DNA of 64,000 nt from Megaleporinus macrocephalus (GCA_021613375.1 CM038711.1:14470576-14534575); one strand, 5' to 3'. Numbered from the stretch's first letter, positions 10,534-23,447 are shown. The notes: a model not told the origin generated them from the sequence alone. Made by a program: numbers and translations.

Positions 10534-13500
10534 ATTCTACACGATCAAAGTAGAACAGATATGAGCGTGTTGCTGTAGGCATGCTACCCCAGCTAGCTGC
10601 CTAAATCTCGAGTACACACAACCCTGGAATGGCCTCAGTACAGCACACACGCACAGCAACACAGGAGCACATTATTCACTAATCCTTTGGCAAAAAATCC
10701 ACAACAAATATTAATTTATGAGGAAGAACACGATTAATGGAGTCCAGTAGAGAGCCTGAGGAGAGGGTAAGCACTCAGTGTGTGAGCATGTGTCCAAATC
10801 TCTCTCTCTCTCTCTTTCTCACTTTCTCCCTCCATTCATTAATAATGCCACCTGCTTCTGCCACACCTCAGTGCACATACATGCGGACACACACTCACAT
10901 GTGCACACATAAACACACTGGGTAACAGTGGACACCAGGCCTCATTCATATTTATGACCACAGCCCACCTATCAAAGCAGTATCAGTGTGAGGAATATGC
11001 AGCTCGTGTCTGTGTGGCTTCATGTCTGTTTTCTGACCCGAGGTAATCTCAGGACACAGGTTTGCTTGAGTTTTATTTCCCGTGAACTGTGCTATCTGAG
11101 CTATCCAAACGGCGGCTGATGTAAAGAGAGTCTTGGTTTATTCTATAGTCATAAACAAAGCCAGAATTTAGGAGTACAGGAAGCTGAGATGCTGTAGTTT
11201 TAGCACCCAGAATGTAGTGCATATCATCATTATACAGCAGTATTAAGAGATCTAAGAGTATAACAACATCCCTTTATTGTAATTGACCCACAGACGCATC
11301 CAGGGATTTGAATAGGATTTTTGCCAACATTCGTCCAACCTCGCAACAGCAGCTAGTAGAGAATACATTTGTGAGCAGAGCATGGATGTGATAATTACTG
11401 AAGTCTTCCTGTTGTTCAAATAAACAAGTAATAAGAAATAATAACAGAGTATCACAGTATCAGTGAGGGTCCGTGAACTTGCTGGGTATTTGGTTTGCTA
11501 GTGGGTATTGTGGGAAAAGGACTCATCAACAGTGGTGTACCATAACTATTACAGCTGGGCCTTCAGTTCAGGTCACAAAAAAACGAAAATGTTAAAAACA
11601 AGAAAACAAGCTTGTTTACAACAATGCTAATTTCGCTTAGTCCATTAAGCATCACAGGACAGCTATGAGGAGTTCTGCTGTACACTGGGGAGGAGGACGC
11701 AACACTCAGTCTCTCCACTCTGATGCCCTGATGAAGAAGATGTGGTCTCGATGGAGGACAGAGGACACGTGACATGTTCATTTACTGGATCGGTAGACAT
11801 TATGAAGCCCCCTCAGGGGAAAAAACGATTAAATATCAAGAGGGAGGCTATGTAGTGTCCCGCTACAAGCTCATTCCTACTGGCGGCTGAAGGGACCTTA
11901 CAGAGAGTCTTCAATGCAATTAAGCTGTTGTTAACATAAAGGTGTGTAAATGCATTGTTTATGAAATTCTGTGCCCAGCTCTCAGGGAGTTAGTGCCTAC
12001 AGTCAAAAAGAGTTGTATGGTTGGAAGTGACCTGCCAGCTTTTTATCCATGTCACATAGAACTGGTTGTGCTTCTCCTCTGCTGCTGTGTTTAGTAAAAG
12101 AGCACTCAAATGAAGTGTTCTTATTAAGCAATGAATTAGGAGTTTTACTACGATTCTTGCAGAATTTACATACAACAAGCACAATTATACAACGTATACT
12201 TTTTTCATTACCAGAAATCATTAGGCCTTTACTGAAGGTCTAGAAGACCCTTCACCAGTGTTAATAATTAATATATTTTTTTTATGTCTGCTGATATATA
12301 GTTACTAAGCCAAATATTAAGATGTTTTTGAAAGCAAACAAAAGTTATTGCACTTTGATAGAAGATTGGGTGATGTTAATGAAGTCAAAATGATCTAATA
12401 ACAACTTAAATAGAATAACCCCCTTATCTAGTAATACTGCATCTGATCCAGTCAATCAAGGACCTTTTAAGAAGTTAATAAGGTGGAACAGATCATGTTG
12501 GTTGTGGTTGAAACCAGACTGGAGAAATTAGATCCACATCCACTGATGGGTTAATGCCTACAGATGGGTTGATGCCTACAGTAGTAGTGCATTCCACAAT
12601 CCCACACCATAACTATTTTAAAATATATCATAATGCTTCACTAAACTGACTATTCGGTGATTGGAGAGGATGGGTGTGGGTCTGTATTGTGGATTGCACG
12701 AAAACATGCATGCGTGGGTGCGTCTGTGTGTCGTACACATACACTACAAATCCCCAGTGCTGAATTAACTACAGCGTTGAATGAACATCTTCTGTGTTAA
12801 TCAAGTCCTGCTGGACACAAATGAACATTGTAAGACATAATTTGGCACTAGGGATTTTGCCACAGACGTGTGCAAGTGTCCTCAGAGATGGATCCTCCTG
12901 TGTATATTAAGTAATGTGGGCCAGCCGACAGGCTTGTCTAAAGTTCATTGCACTCCACTGCTCCATCAGGCAGACCTCTTAGAGCCTACTGCTCTCTCCC
13001 TCCCTTTCTGTCTTTTTATGGACTTTCTATTCTCTTAAGAATACACTCCGCTTCATACATCATACACTGCCTTCATTATCAAGCTAACCCAGCATGCATA
13101 AAAAAGCTCATATACATTTTGCATTCTCTGCATATAACTGTTTTTACTATGTGTACAGAACATCCTAGGGCTGAAAAACCTGGCAATCATATAATTCATA
13201 TGCCGCTGTCTTATCTACTCTGTATAAAAATACTGGAATTAAATTTTAAAAAAGGTTTCCACTGAAGATAAATAAGAGAAAGCAACACACTAATTAAGGT
13301 GACATGTAAGTAAACACATATTTCTTAATGATAGAGATAAAATGTGCAACCTACCTTTAAAAAAAAAACCTACACAAGAAAGATAATACTGTTCAGTTTT
13401 CAAAATTATGGCTATATTACACACCCTACTGCTATGTGTTCTATACAGTGGATAACTACATCGTTTCTCTCGTTTCAGTGGAAAAGCATACCTTTATGTG

Positions 13501-14512
13501 TTTAATGTACACTGTAATGACTTGCTACGGTTGTAACAGCTCAGTTGCCCAGAAGCACCATAGTGTTAAGACTGATTATCTTAATTACTACAGAATGTGC
13601 TGAGAATATTGCCACCAGCAATGAAGGAAAGGCTGTGCATGTTCTACAGCAAGAAAAAACACAAACAGAATGGCATTGTGTGCTATAAACTAGGCTATAT
13701 CTAACAATAATAAGCATTATATTTTTTACACAAGCTTCCTCTAGCGCAGAGGGCTAAATGCATAATCGAGCGAGTTCCTAAACTTTTTTCTATCAATTTC
13801 ACAACTCATCCAAACTCATCAGGACACTTAAGTGGTATAGGAAATGCTTCGATTTGGCTCTGTTAGAGCTTAGCAGTTTATTAATACTATATAATAATTC
13901 ACTGTTGTAACAATGAAAGGGAAAAAGTCACTACACATACATATTGAGCCTATATCTAACATTTTTCTGGCATTTAATCTTTTTATTTAAGGTCCACTTA
14001 TAAGAGTTGTTTGGCTTTTTGTAATGAAAACCAATTGAATTTGAAATAATTTCTTAAAATGAATTTTCCAACCTCTTTCTATCCCTCACATTTTAACGTT
14101 AGGACGGCTGTGTCTAAATAAGCTCTGTTCTGGTTTACTTTTTAACTGTTCTGGAGAAACAGGCCGTGTTGTCCGACACAATCGACACCCCACAACACCC
14201 AGACCAACAGTCTTGCATGTCATAACTTTTAGTATTTTTCTGCCTAGTTTCACATCTCCTAGGACATGTTCATTGATGATGACCAACAGGGTTACAGAGT
14301 GGTTTCCTGCACACATATGTAAGCATGGTGAAGAGAAGATGCTGTTGCATCTGTCAGGCGGAATAAATAAAACTGAGGAGAGGTCTGTCGAGCTGTGGCA
14401 AAAATACATTTACAAACATGTAGTGTTGACATTCTTCTGACCAAGACACAGCAAGACGGTATGGTGATCATGGTGACATAGCGATCATCGTGAAAGACAA
14501 AAATACAACCAT
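10534..14512. other. Long non-genic stretch, only small simple repeats
   Basis: I see a (TC)n tract at 10799-10832, a CA-rich patch around 10873-10918, and a perfect-but-one tandem pair of 18-bp units at 12545-12580. No transposon end or exon-like block is recognisable. The open frames here are all short and unrelated to known domains. Confidence 0.5.
10799..10832. repeat. (TC)n microsatellite
   Basis: A run of TC units with minor interruptions. The pyrimidines are on the plus strand, the opposite of the purine-rich kilobase ending about 270 bp to the left. Confidence 0.85.
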
Positions 14513-14520
14513 GTTACTAG

Positions 14521-15185
14521 TAGGGCTGCAGCTATCGATTATTTTAGTAATCGAGTACTCTATTGATTATTCCATCAATTAATTTTTAATTAAATTATTT
14601 TAGTAAATATAAGATAAAATAATACAGGGATCTTTACATTTTATTGCTAAAATTGCATATAGTACAGTTTTATTATTATTAAAATGTATTACTAGACCTA
14701 TATATCAAACTCTAAGTTCACAAGACTGGCTACTGCGCACTCAGTTACTATGCTGAAGCATTACTTACTGCAAACAAACTCAACTGAATATTCTCGCTGT
14801 ATTGGATTTGGTGCATTTTAGGCTCCAAATTGCTACAAACTTTTTTTTTTCTTTAGGTTTATGCTCAGTAATGGCTGCCTCGGCTAGTTCGGTTTAACAG
14901 TAGACATTGGACACTGTGTATGGTTTTCTCTGGCCCGTCTCTTCTGTTCTCCTCTCCTTATTTTCTCTGTTTCTCTTCTTTGCAATCTGCGCCATCAAAT
15001 CACGTCTTCTTCGTGTCACTGGCAACACCGTAAGCGTGCGCTGTGCAACAGTAAAAGTCACCTGTGTGAAACAGTGCGCTGTATATAGCTGTATGGACTA
15101 AACGAATCTTCGAGGCAAAGAATTGGCTTCGATGATTTTTTGTAATCGAGTTACTCAAGTTCCTTGAGGAATCGTTTCAGCCCTA
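14521..15185. mobile_element. hAT-type MITE with perfect 8-bp target duplication
   Basis: The left end TAGGGCTGCAGCTATCGATT and the right end ATCGTTTCAGCCCTA are inverted repeats, each with an inner TAATCGAGT motif. The flanks carry an identical GTTACTAG at 14513-14520 and 15186-15193. This is the 8-bp duplication of a hAT transposition, and it fits the Ac/Hermes-type pattern nTnnnnAn. The 665-bp interior shows no recognisable transposase, so the element is non-autonomous. The open frame at 14907-15101 lies inside it and is not a gene. Confidence 0.93.
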
Positions 15186-15193
15186 GTTACTAG

Positions 15194-16285
15194 ATTTAAC
15201 AGATTTTAACAGGCAAAGTAACAGACTAACTTATCAACCAACTAATGAATTATTAATTTTACTGTAAAACTACTGTCATCGTGAAATCTGTTTCTCACTG
15301 ATTGTGTCGCTTACCTTTTTTGCCTTTCTTTGAAATTTCTATTCCCCCCCACAACATGACATCTGTCTTTATGCAACATTTGTTTGGCTTCAATGCGCTG
15401 GGAAAACCACGCCCATTGTTTATTTCTGAAGACTATTGAGAAAATTAAATTGCTAAAGATTTTATCATAACATTTCAAACACTGAAACCCACTCAACGTA
15501 AGTGGTGAACATGACATTCCGGCTCAATACAGAGTGGTTGCTAAAGTGAATTAAAAATGAAACTATATAGCATGATGTACAAAACAAACGTAACCTTAAA
15601 AAAATGCTACGGTTTAGAGAATTTAGAAGCCTATTGCAGAATGCAATTACTGTTGATAGAAATTCCTATCACACAACATGTGGTGAATCTGCCATCCCAC
15701 GTCCTCTACGGATGAAAGAGGATGAGTGAAAGAGTTAGAGAGTTGAGGGAGACATAGCCGTCGCTTTGAAGTGGTAAATAACAGACTTAAATTGAAGGCT
15801 CCACTTCTGACTCATTATGTCTCAGAGAGTCTGTCATATGCTGTAATATCAATGTGGAAAGGTAAGGTCTACCTTCCTGCTAATTGTTTTAAAGGCAAAA
15901 CTAATTTAAGACCTTTTTATTAGAAGAAGGAGTTTTAAAAAAAGAGGGGAAAAGTGATGCAATGCTCATTTACGGCGGGGTGAACCCACACAGCTTGCCT
16001 CTCTTTGAATTCTCTATTAATTAAAAGAGTTAGATCAAGTATAATCTCTCCCTTAGGAGAAGAGATTAAAGCTGTTTGGGCGTCTGATCATGGCGCCAAA
16101 GACTGTGGCGCGCTGACCGTGACGCCCTTAGACCTCGGGTAGGTCTCCACTGAAGAGGAAATGCACTTGTGACGACTGAACACTGGTAATGGCTTTGTCT
16201 GGGCTCGCGTGTTCTTAAACAAATATCTGAAGCAGATCTGCATTGTTGCTAAGATGTAAGTATTTCAAGCTAAGAAGAAGATATA
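15194..16285. other. Non-genic stretch with one candidate conserved block
   Basis: Mostly unique-looking DNA. The part from about 15990 to 16140 is GC-richer, contains GGCGCC and GGCGCGC and lacks repeat signatures, so it is listed separately as a candidate regulatory block. Confidence 0.45.
15990..16145. promoter_or_regulatory. Candidate conserved non-coding block
   Basis: Compared with its AT-rich surroundings this segment is balanced in composition. It has CpG-containing motifs (GGCGCC, GGCGCGC, GACCGTGACG) and a TTAATTAA palindrome near its left edge. It shows no open frame and no repeat match within the window. This is only a compositional argument. Confidence 0.25.
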
Positions 16286-16289
16286 TGAC

Positions 16290-16850
16290 AGCATCATCCG
16301 TCTGGGTGCATGTTGCTGTCATCTATCTTCCACACAGAGCTCTTTCTCACCTGGAGAAGCCTGGGAGTACTGTGAGAATCATACTCTTTGATTTCTCCAG
16401 TGCTTTTAACACCATACAGCCAGGGCTCCTGAAAGACAAGCTAGAACATAGTGGAGTGGACAGTCACCTGTCCAACTGGATTCTGGACCACAGTATGTGA
16501 GGGCACGGGACTGTGTGTCTGACAAGGTGGTCAGCAGCACAGGCGTGCCTCAGGGAAACGGTCCTGGCACCATTCCTCTTCACACTGTAGACTGCTGACT
16601 TCATGTACAACTCACTGAACTATCACCTCCAGAAGTTCTCTGATGACTCACTGATCGTCAGCCTCATAACTAATGTGGAGGACGGCGAGTATAGAGAACC
16701 AATTCAGGACTTTGTGGACCGGTATCTGCAGAACCACCTCCAATTAAAGAACTGGTGGTGGATTTCCGCAGGTGCAGGCATCCCCCTCCATCAGTGAACA
16801 TCCAAGGTATGGACATCGAGAGAGTGGACTCTTATAGGTATCTGGGTGTT
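16290..16850 (+). pseudogene. LINE reverse transcriptase fragment, frameshifted
   Basis: The translated plus strand gives consecutive RT blocks of a CR1/L2/Rex1-group LINE. These are FDFSSAFNTI (about 16386-16415, block with the first catalytic Asp), WILD (about 16478), a GVPQG...VLAPFLF block split by a one-base insertion near 16555-16562, FSDDSLIV (about 16636-16659, the xxDD catalytic block) and SYRYLGV (about 16830-16850). Stops and the frameshift kill it. Only the palm region of the polymerase remains. It ends abruptly at 16850, where another repeat starts. Confidence 0.85.
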
Positions 16851-16852
16851 GG

Positions 16853-17010
16853 AACCATATTTTTTCCAAGCTATTTTGGAGCATTTCTATTGGTCCATTC
16901 AACATCAAATCTTCTCACAATGTAAGCTGCTGCATTTGAATGATGTAGAAAAATAGAAATCAACAAAAATGGAGATGCATGTTGGACAGCGACAATATTT
17001 TACTGCAATA
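16853..17010 (+). repeat. Inverted-repeat element family P, copy 1 (right part)
   Basis: GGAGCATTTCTATTGGTCCA, then ACAAAAATGGAGATG and GGACAGCGACAATATT, match the copy at 32237-32452 and the partial copy at 56212-56350. The left arm is missing, and the piece joins the LINE reverse-transcriptase remnant at 16850. Confidence 0.7.
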
Positions 17011-17224
17011 ATTTGGAAACATAGCTTCTAACATTGGTCTTCCAATGCCAATGTAAAAACTGCCCGTTTCTTCTACTCTTCTCCTATTCCCACAACTATT
17101 CCTTCTTCCAATTCCTTTTTTTGCTAAAATATAGCAAGTAGTTTGAGTTTTACGTCACATTTACATTACATCCTACTCTGTGAGTTTTTCTGGCCAGCTG
17201 CAGGGCATAAAATCAATTACTGAC

Positions 17225-17606
17225 TAGGGATGCACCAATACCACTTTTTCCTTACGGATACCAATACCGATACCAATACCGATACCAGCTTTTCAGGTAT
17301 CTGCCGATACCGAGTACAGATACCGATACCAACTCTGACTTAAATGCTCGATATATGGCTATAAATCCTGATATTTATAGTGTTCCACTTTTTATATGTT
17401 GTATTTTTTTGTCTTATACTGAATAAGATACAATAACCTTAAGAGAACACCATTTACTGGTTGAGTAACTGCACAAAGTTTCGGAGCTATGAAAAAATAA
17501 AAATTGCCACAATGCAGAAACACGTGCAGCCATGTAGTCAATAAGCTTCATGGTATCGGCGCTCTCTATTGCCGAAACCGATACTGTGTGTATCCGTGCA
17601 ACACTA
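17225..17606. mobile_element. hAT-type MITE (TAGGGATGCACC family), copy 1
   Basis: The left end is TAGGGATGCACCAATACC and the right end is TATCCGTGCAACACTA, a decayed inverted repeat. TTACTGAC is found intact on both sides (17217-17224 and 17607-17614), an 8-bp hAT duplication of the nTnnnnAn form. GATACC units are repeated within the first 100 bp. The interior matches copy 2 at 41217-41560 over most of its length. There is no coding capacity. Confidence 0.93.
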
Positions 17607-17614
17607 TTACTGAC

Positions 17615-19040
17615 TCATGTAGACCTGGAGTTTCATATAATCAGACAAAATCAGATTATTCACAGTTATTGGATCATTAAGTGCATGTAAATGCACTCTT
17701 TATTGTCACATCAAAACAAGAATTTGCGATCTGAATGTTCAAAATGTGTGTGCACGCTGTCTTAGAAGCTGAGGCAATGCATCTAATAAAGGCAGCATGT
17801 TCTATTGATATGGTGATAGAACGCACAGCAGCACACAGAAAACTCCAATTCCACATGCCGGTTCATTTTATTAGGTTCCTTTTAGACATGGATGAAGCTT
17901 AAATATTCTGAAGGCAGACTGAATGAGTTACAGAGGACAAAGACAAAGATATCAAACAATATACACTACATAAGACAGGGTTAATGGAATACATGTACCT
18001 GAAACAGGCCCAAAGGGGCTGTTCATTATAATTTACCTGAACTAATATTAAAACATAACTCAATGTTTGTGCTTAAAACAATATGAAGCAATTACGTTGC
18101 CCCTTATACATTAGACTAATTACAGTAGCCCTTCTGCTAGTCTGTTCATTTCACTCCAACTAAGCAGTAACAAATTAAACCCATAGCTTTTAAGAGACTA
18201 ATGAAAATATGTGACAAGTTGGCTATAATCAAGTCTAAAGACAAACCCAACAGTGCATAGGAGAAATGAAGACGTTTCTCATTTCCTCGAGTGCATCAGC
18301 AGAAGGATGCAAAATCAGGTTAGATGCACAGCAAAGCCACACAAAAAAAAGATTCATTATAGCCATGCAAACGCCTTTTGTTGGTTGATTTATATGATGA
18401 ATCATTGTGTGGCTGCACTATAAAACAACATTTTCTTATTTCAAAAATGTGGCATGCTAATGAAATCTTACAATTTCCTCAGCCTGTCACAGTCATTACT
18501 GTGTGCCTCCTGTTGTCTCCAAACACTCCAAACACCACTCATGTACATACAAAGTAGCAGAGGGGTCCGAAAACTTGGTGCTGACTGAAGAAGGTATAAG
18601 GATGATAGCATCTGATGGCTACTGCAGCCATGTCCTTGACCTCAGCACACAAATCTGCTACAGAAAAACGGTTCTGATTGATGGACGTAGTATGACTTTG
18701 GACAGAAATGGCACATGTGTGCAATGAAAGACACAAAAGCACCTTTGATTTAAGTGATTTGCAAGTAAAGCTGGCAGAAAGAGAACAACATTCTAAATAT
18801 AGTTTTTGTAAAACTAAATATATTTAGCTAAATATGCTTTAATGAACAAAATATCATTAATCGCCCTCTATATTCATTGGCAAACTATATGCTGGCAATA
18901 AACGAATGGATTTTTAAATGAATTCGATAGACGACTTGTGAATATGGTGACCAAGCGTTAATGATACATTTTCAATGCTAGGAATGTAACATAGTAACAA
19001 ATTGACTACACTGAACAGAGATATACTGTGTGTATTTAGC
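17615..19040. other. Non-genic stretch, no recognised feature
   Basis: No transposon ends or arrays are recognisable. The 74-codon frame at 18503-18727 and its reverse shadow have no recognised family. Confidence 0.5.
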
Positions 19041-19512
19041 CCCTATATAACCGCATGGTACCGACTTCACTCTATTTGTCTTTTTTGCTTTCCATCAGCT
19101 AAACCTAATACCTGGTATTACTTTTGATATCACCTCATTGAGATTCCAAGTGAGCTGAGCCGATACCAAAATGTGATGTAAAAACACTACTGACTACTGA
19201 TTGGTTGAAGAGAATTGTCACATCCTAAAACATACACTAACCTCAGCTACCAGGTTAGCATTCCCTCAAGTCACCTTTGAGCAAACAAATAGTGTTGTCG
19301 TCCAAACTCTGATGTAGTATTTACTAAGCTCTAAGTTCTAGGTTCTTTTTAGCTGTTTTTTTTCTGCTATCCTTTACATCATGACAGTTTTATGAAACAC
19401 TTCTATGATGGTCAGCTACATTGATGCGGTACTATATCTGCAGTGGAAAACAAAGTAGCTGGTACCAAAAGCGACTTGAACAAGGACACACTGTATGGTA
19501 GAAAAGCACCAT
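19041..19512. repeat. Probable palindromic MITE-like repeat (GCATGGTACCGACTT type)
   Basis: The left part has ACCGCATGGTACCGACTTC and GAGATTCCAAGTGAGCTGAG. The right part has CTGCAGTGGAAAACAAAG and GGTACCAAAAGCGACTTG, which are inverted relatives of motifs I remember from one fish repeat. Arms within this copy align only weakly to each other, so boundaries and class are uncertain. Confidence 0.4.
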
Positions 19513-21773
19513 GAGTCACTACTGTTCTATATAGTCTACAGCCTACATCAAACCATATAGTTGTGATGTACTAAGAGGTAAAATGGTAAATGGTCTTATA
19601 ATCTGCATTTCCTTGTCATGAACGTACTGGTAGGTCAGACAGGGGTGGGGTTTAGACCCCTAAGTATATTACCCCTATTAGCTCATGCTACACCAGTACT
19701 AATACATACAAGGAAGGAATCAGGACTGGACAACCTGGATTAGCAATACAGAGAAATGAAACATTAATTTTTGTAGGGTTACAAATGCTAAAATGTACTA
19801 AATTCCAGCACAGTTACTGAGCATTATTTTCTTCTGGAGTACAATAAATGCATCAACAAATATCATTTGAAATATCATCTAAATGTATGCATCTGTCCGA
19901 TGCTGACAACTCTTCAACAGGCTGCTTGCTTGATTGTAGAATATTTCATATGGTAATTAAAACACAGGTACTGAATTTTAATGTACTCTAATGTAATTTC
20001 TTAATATTGTTGTTGAATTTATTGTCATCAACTCTACATAGTATTTCATGTGATTACAATAAGCATGTTAATCACTTATGTTTGCAAGTGTTTTGTCTGA
20101 AACATGACGCTAAACACAAGAAGTTCTTTCCAGTCTGCTAGACAATATAGAGGATAAACATATCTTCATTTAATGTTTATCAGCCCTACTATTTCATTCA
20201 AATGTATTTAGTGCTTTCTAAATTATTTGCAACCAACATAAATGCCCAAAGCTTAACAACAATTTTGAAAAATGTATGTATGTTAAAAGCTGTTTGGTGT
20301 GATTCAAATAGTAGCCAAAAATCTAATAGTCTAATCTAATTTCTAACAGTTTACAAGTAGATTACTATGTGCATATATGCCAATACTAATATGATTAAAA
20401 TTTATTGTGCATTCTCAAATGTTCCCAATATCATTTGGATCTACAACAAAGGATGTTACACATTGTGAATCCTTTCACAACATATCTGAATTTCTCAAAA
20501 GAATTTTTTGCAACATTGGACCTTATTATATCCAGTGTTCTCAGTGGTGTAGTGTTTATGCAACACAAATAAACTGGATTAAATTAACTGAAAGAATGTT
20601 GGAATTATGGTCATATATTTTACCTGAGCTCCGGCAGCTCTATGGCTTAAAGCAGCACTAGCACTCATATTGCTCTCTTCAAATGGCCAAGTGGATCTAA
20701 GTCTTCTCTATGAATCTTTTTCTGTGTGTATATAGAATAGGCAGTCTTTTTTAGTGCAGAATTGAGGTCTATGTGACTGTCTCTGTGTCAAGGCAACAGA
20801 CAGATATTCCTTTTGAGGCGTGTCTGCATCGCAGTATGCTCACAGAGTCAAGCTTTCGACTGCTGTACAAAGCCTGTGACAGTTTGTATCAGTTTCTGCA
20901 AGTGAGCAACGCACAATGCAGGCAGGTGCACAAAAGACCAGCCAGATGTCACTGGGAACTCAGCATTCATTCAAAGTTCTTAAAAAAGCTGTTATAGGAA
21001 TAGTCTGGCTAAAAATCAACTATACACAATTTCTCCTTTGCCCCAAATGTAGTTCAGCAGGAAGACCACACTTCTTTAGCAAACTTTTACTTGCACTTTA
21101 GCAAAAAGTAATAGAAGCTTATTTACAAAATACCACTGCACGAACCGCATGCCTAAATCATCACACATTTGTCTCAAACTGTGTTAAGCAATCAAAAGAA
21201 CATGCCAGCATTAAGGCTTTACCCACATGACGTCCAATTTTAGATAGCAGCAAGTAATGAAACACACTTCCTATCGTCAAAGAACTGTTTTTAGACTGAT
21301 CTTATTTTTGTTTTAGATTTGACATTACTAAAATATAAACTCTTGTGGACATCAGGATTGTGTTGTTTCTGTATAACAGGTTTAACTCCCAACTCTATCC
21401 AGTTATTTTGCTGTCTGCAATTCTCTGTGGAGAACCCTTTATAAGAAAAACAGTTTGCTTGGGCGAGCTAACACTGTATAACCCCCACACCCTCTGTTTG
21501 TAGTACACAAGCTTCATCATCACAGATGGCTTTTAATAAAGCTGGCAAAAAACTTAAAGTAAAACAGAATGTAAATGAAAATAAAAGATGCTATAAATTA
21601 ACTTGATAAGTAGTCCATACATTATATAATGTAAGATGTGACCTCACAAAAATCCAGCAAACCTGACACAAAATGTCAACTGCAAATCCACATTTTGGCG
21701 CCCAGACTCCAGCTGTTTCTGCAAATTGCAGCAATCTATTTGAGGCTGATGTCAGCTTCCTATTTGCCAGGTT
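19513..21773. other. Non-genic stretch containing one member of a repeated pair
   Basis: The segment 19952-20032 is repeated near 23448-23527 and is listed separately. Otherwise I recognise nothing. Open frames at 20407-20661 and 20773-21101 have no family resemblance. Confidence 0.5.
19952..20032 (+). repeat. Unclassified repeat, member 1 of a pair
   Basis: It shares TGTACTCTAATGT, ATTTCTTAATATTGTTGTTG and TGTCATC in the same order and spacing with 23448-23527. It is probably a fragment of an unnamed interspersed repeat. Confidence 0.75.
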
Positions 21774-21889
21774 CTTGTTCAAATGTTCTCATTCCACTTT
21801 AAATGGTTCAGCAGTTACATTCTGCCACTTCAGCCATTATATTAATAACTGCTAAACCATTAAAGGTGGAACTGGAAAATTTGAACAAG
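21774..21889. repeat. Hairpin: 44-bp imperfect inverted repeat
   Basis: The arms 21774-21817 and 21846-21889 are imperfect reverse complements (both outer ends read CTTGTTCAAAT inward; both inner ends AGCAGTTA), separated by a 28-bp loop. A related single arm, TTCCACATTAAATGGTGCAG, occurs near 31052-31090, so this is a dispersed palindromic MITE rather than a private hairpin. Confidence 0.85.
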
Positions 21890-23447
21890 AAGTTGATGAG
21901 TAGAACGCTGATCTCAGTCCTGAGTGATCCATTTTTTTTGTTTCATGCAACAATGTTAAACAGTGCTTTACTGGCACTGGGTTTACTGGGTTGTTCAGTT
22001 GTCAAATAATAAGGGATTATATATATAATTCTAAAGTAATATAAATATTATACCTAAATGTTGGGTTCAAATTCACCATGTTGACATGATATCAATATTG
22101 GGAATACTGGGTTTGAATATTGGATGTTAATCTGTTTCGACTCACTGTTAGAAATTTATGGGCTCGAATCCCAGCAATGCCACAACATATAATTAATTCA
22201 TCAACATCAATAAATACTGAAAGTATACTGGCCAATATTATTGACAAACTGATACATTAGTTGATCTTTACAAAACACAGTCTACACCTTTGTGAAAATC
22301 AGACAACTGCTTAATCTTGAACTGTTCCCTTAATTAATGTAGAGATTCATTTACTGTAGCAATACTTCTAGACTCCTTGGACTCAAGAGCTTTACAGTAC
22401 TGGCATGTGCATTCTGGGTATGATACAGGGGCACAGTCTAGGAGATACATACCAAAGAACTGCACTAAAAACCCAGTACTCAATAGCAAATACACAGTTT
22501 AAAAGTTTAAAATTGCTGCTCAAATTATTGTTTTAAACCAAATAAAAGCAGTTTGGTTTCTGAGAAATGCCTTAAAGTAAACTATTATTTAAGTCTTGTA
22601 CAACATCATAACTGTTATTTATAAAATAAAAATATAAATGAAATTCCAAACTACAATGTATGACTAATCTACTATCCACCAATATGTGGCAAGTATGACA
22701 ATGGCGGGAAGCTCCTGGTCAGTAATCTATCTATCAAAATGTATAAAATCCACCAACTGCACAGACAGAAATTAAATATTTATGTTGTCAGGTGGTATGC
22801 CACGGATACTAAACAGACATAAATTTAATTATTGCTTATCATAAATTGAGTTGAACTAACCCAAATTGAGACTGTGTATGAATAATAAACAGGTAAGTAC
22901 ATCCTCAAATATTTTATTTGACTATATAAATCCGAGATCATAATTTCAATGCAAGGAACAGATCAAGGTGGTCAGTATGTGTGGAATGGATTTATATATG
23001 ACCGTCTGTGTGCACAAAGAATCTGGTCCTATGCCTGCAGCATCTCACTTACTGGTATGACACCGTGATTCATTGATGACTAATGCTATCCTGCTATTCC
23101 TGGCCTTCCATAAGACTTTCATTTACAGTCTGTAGGAGGAGAGTGTAACTGGCCTGGATGAGGATGAAGAAATGTAATTGCACTGCAAGTTTATGGTAAA
23201 TGGAAAACCCTATCTGTTACACAAAATGATGCATAACCCGAAACCATGGGAGGGAGGCACAAAAGAAAACAAATGAAGGCATATTTGTGTTGAAATTAAA
23301 GTGGGACAAAACTCTGCGTGAGGGGCGATCTGTCTTCGGGAAACAAAGTGAGCTGACTGTTGCCCCTGCTGTTTTTCATCCTAAAGCTAGCAAATAATAT
23401 CTGATGCGGACACAGCAACAGGCACTGCTCCAGTCATTGACCTTTTA
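21890..23447. other. Non-genic stretch, no recognised feature
   Basis: AT-rich unique-looking DNA without recognised repeats or open frames of note. Confidence 0.5.
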
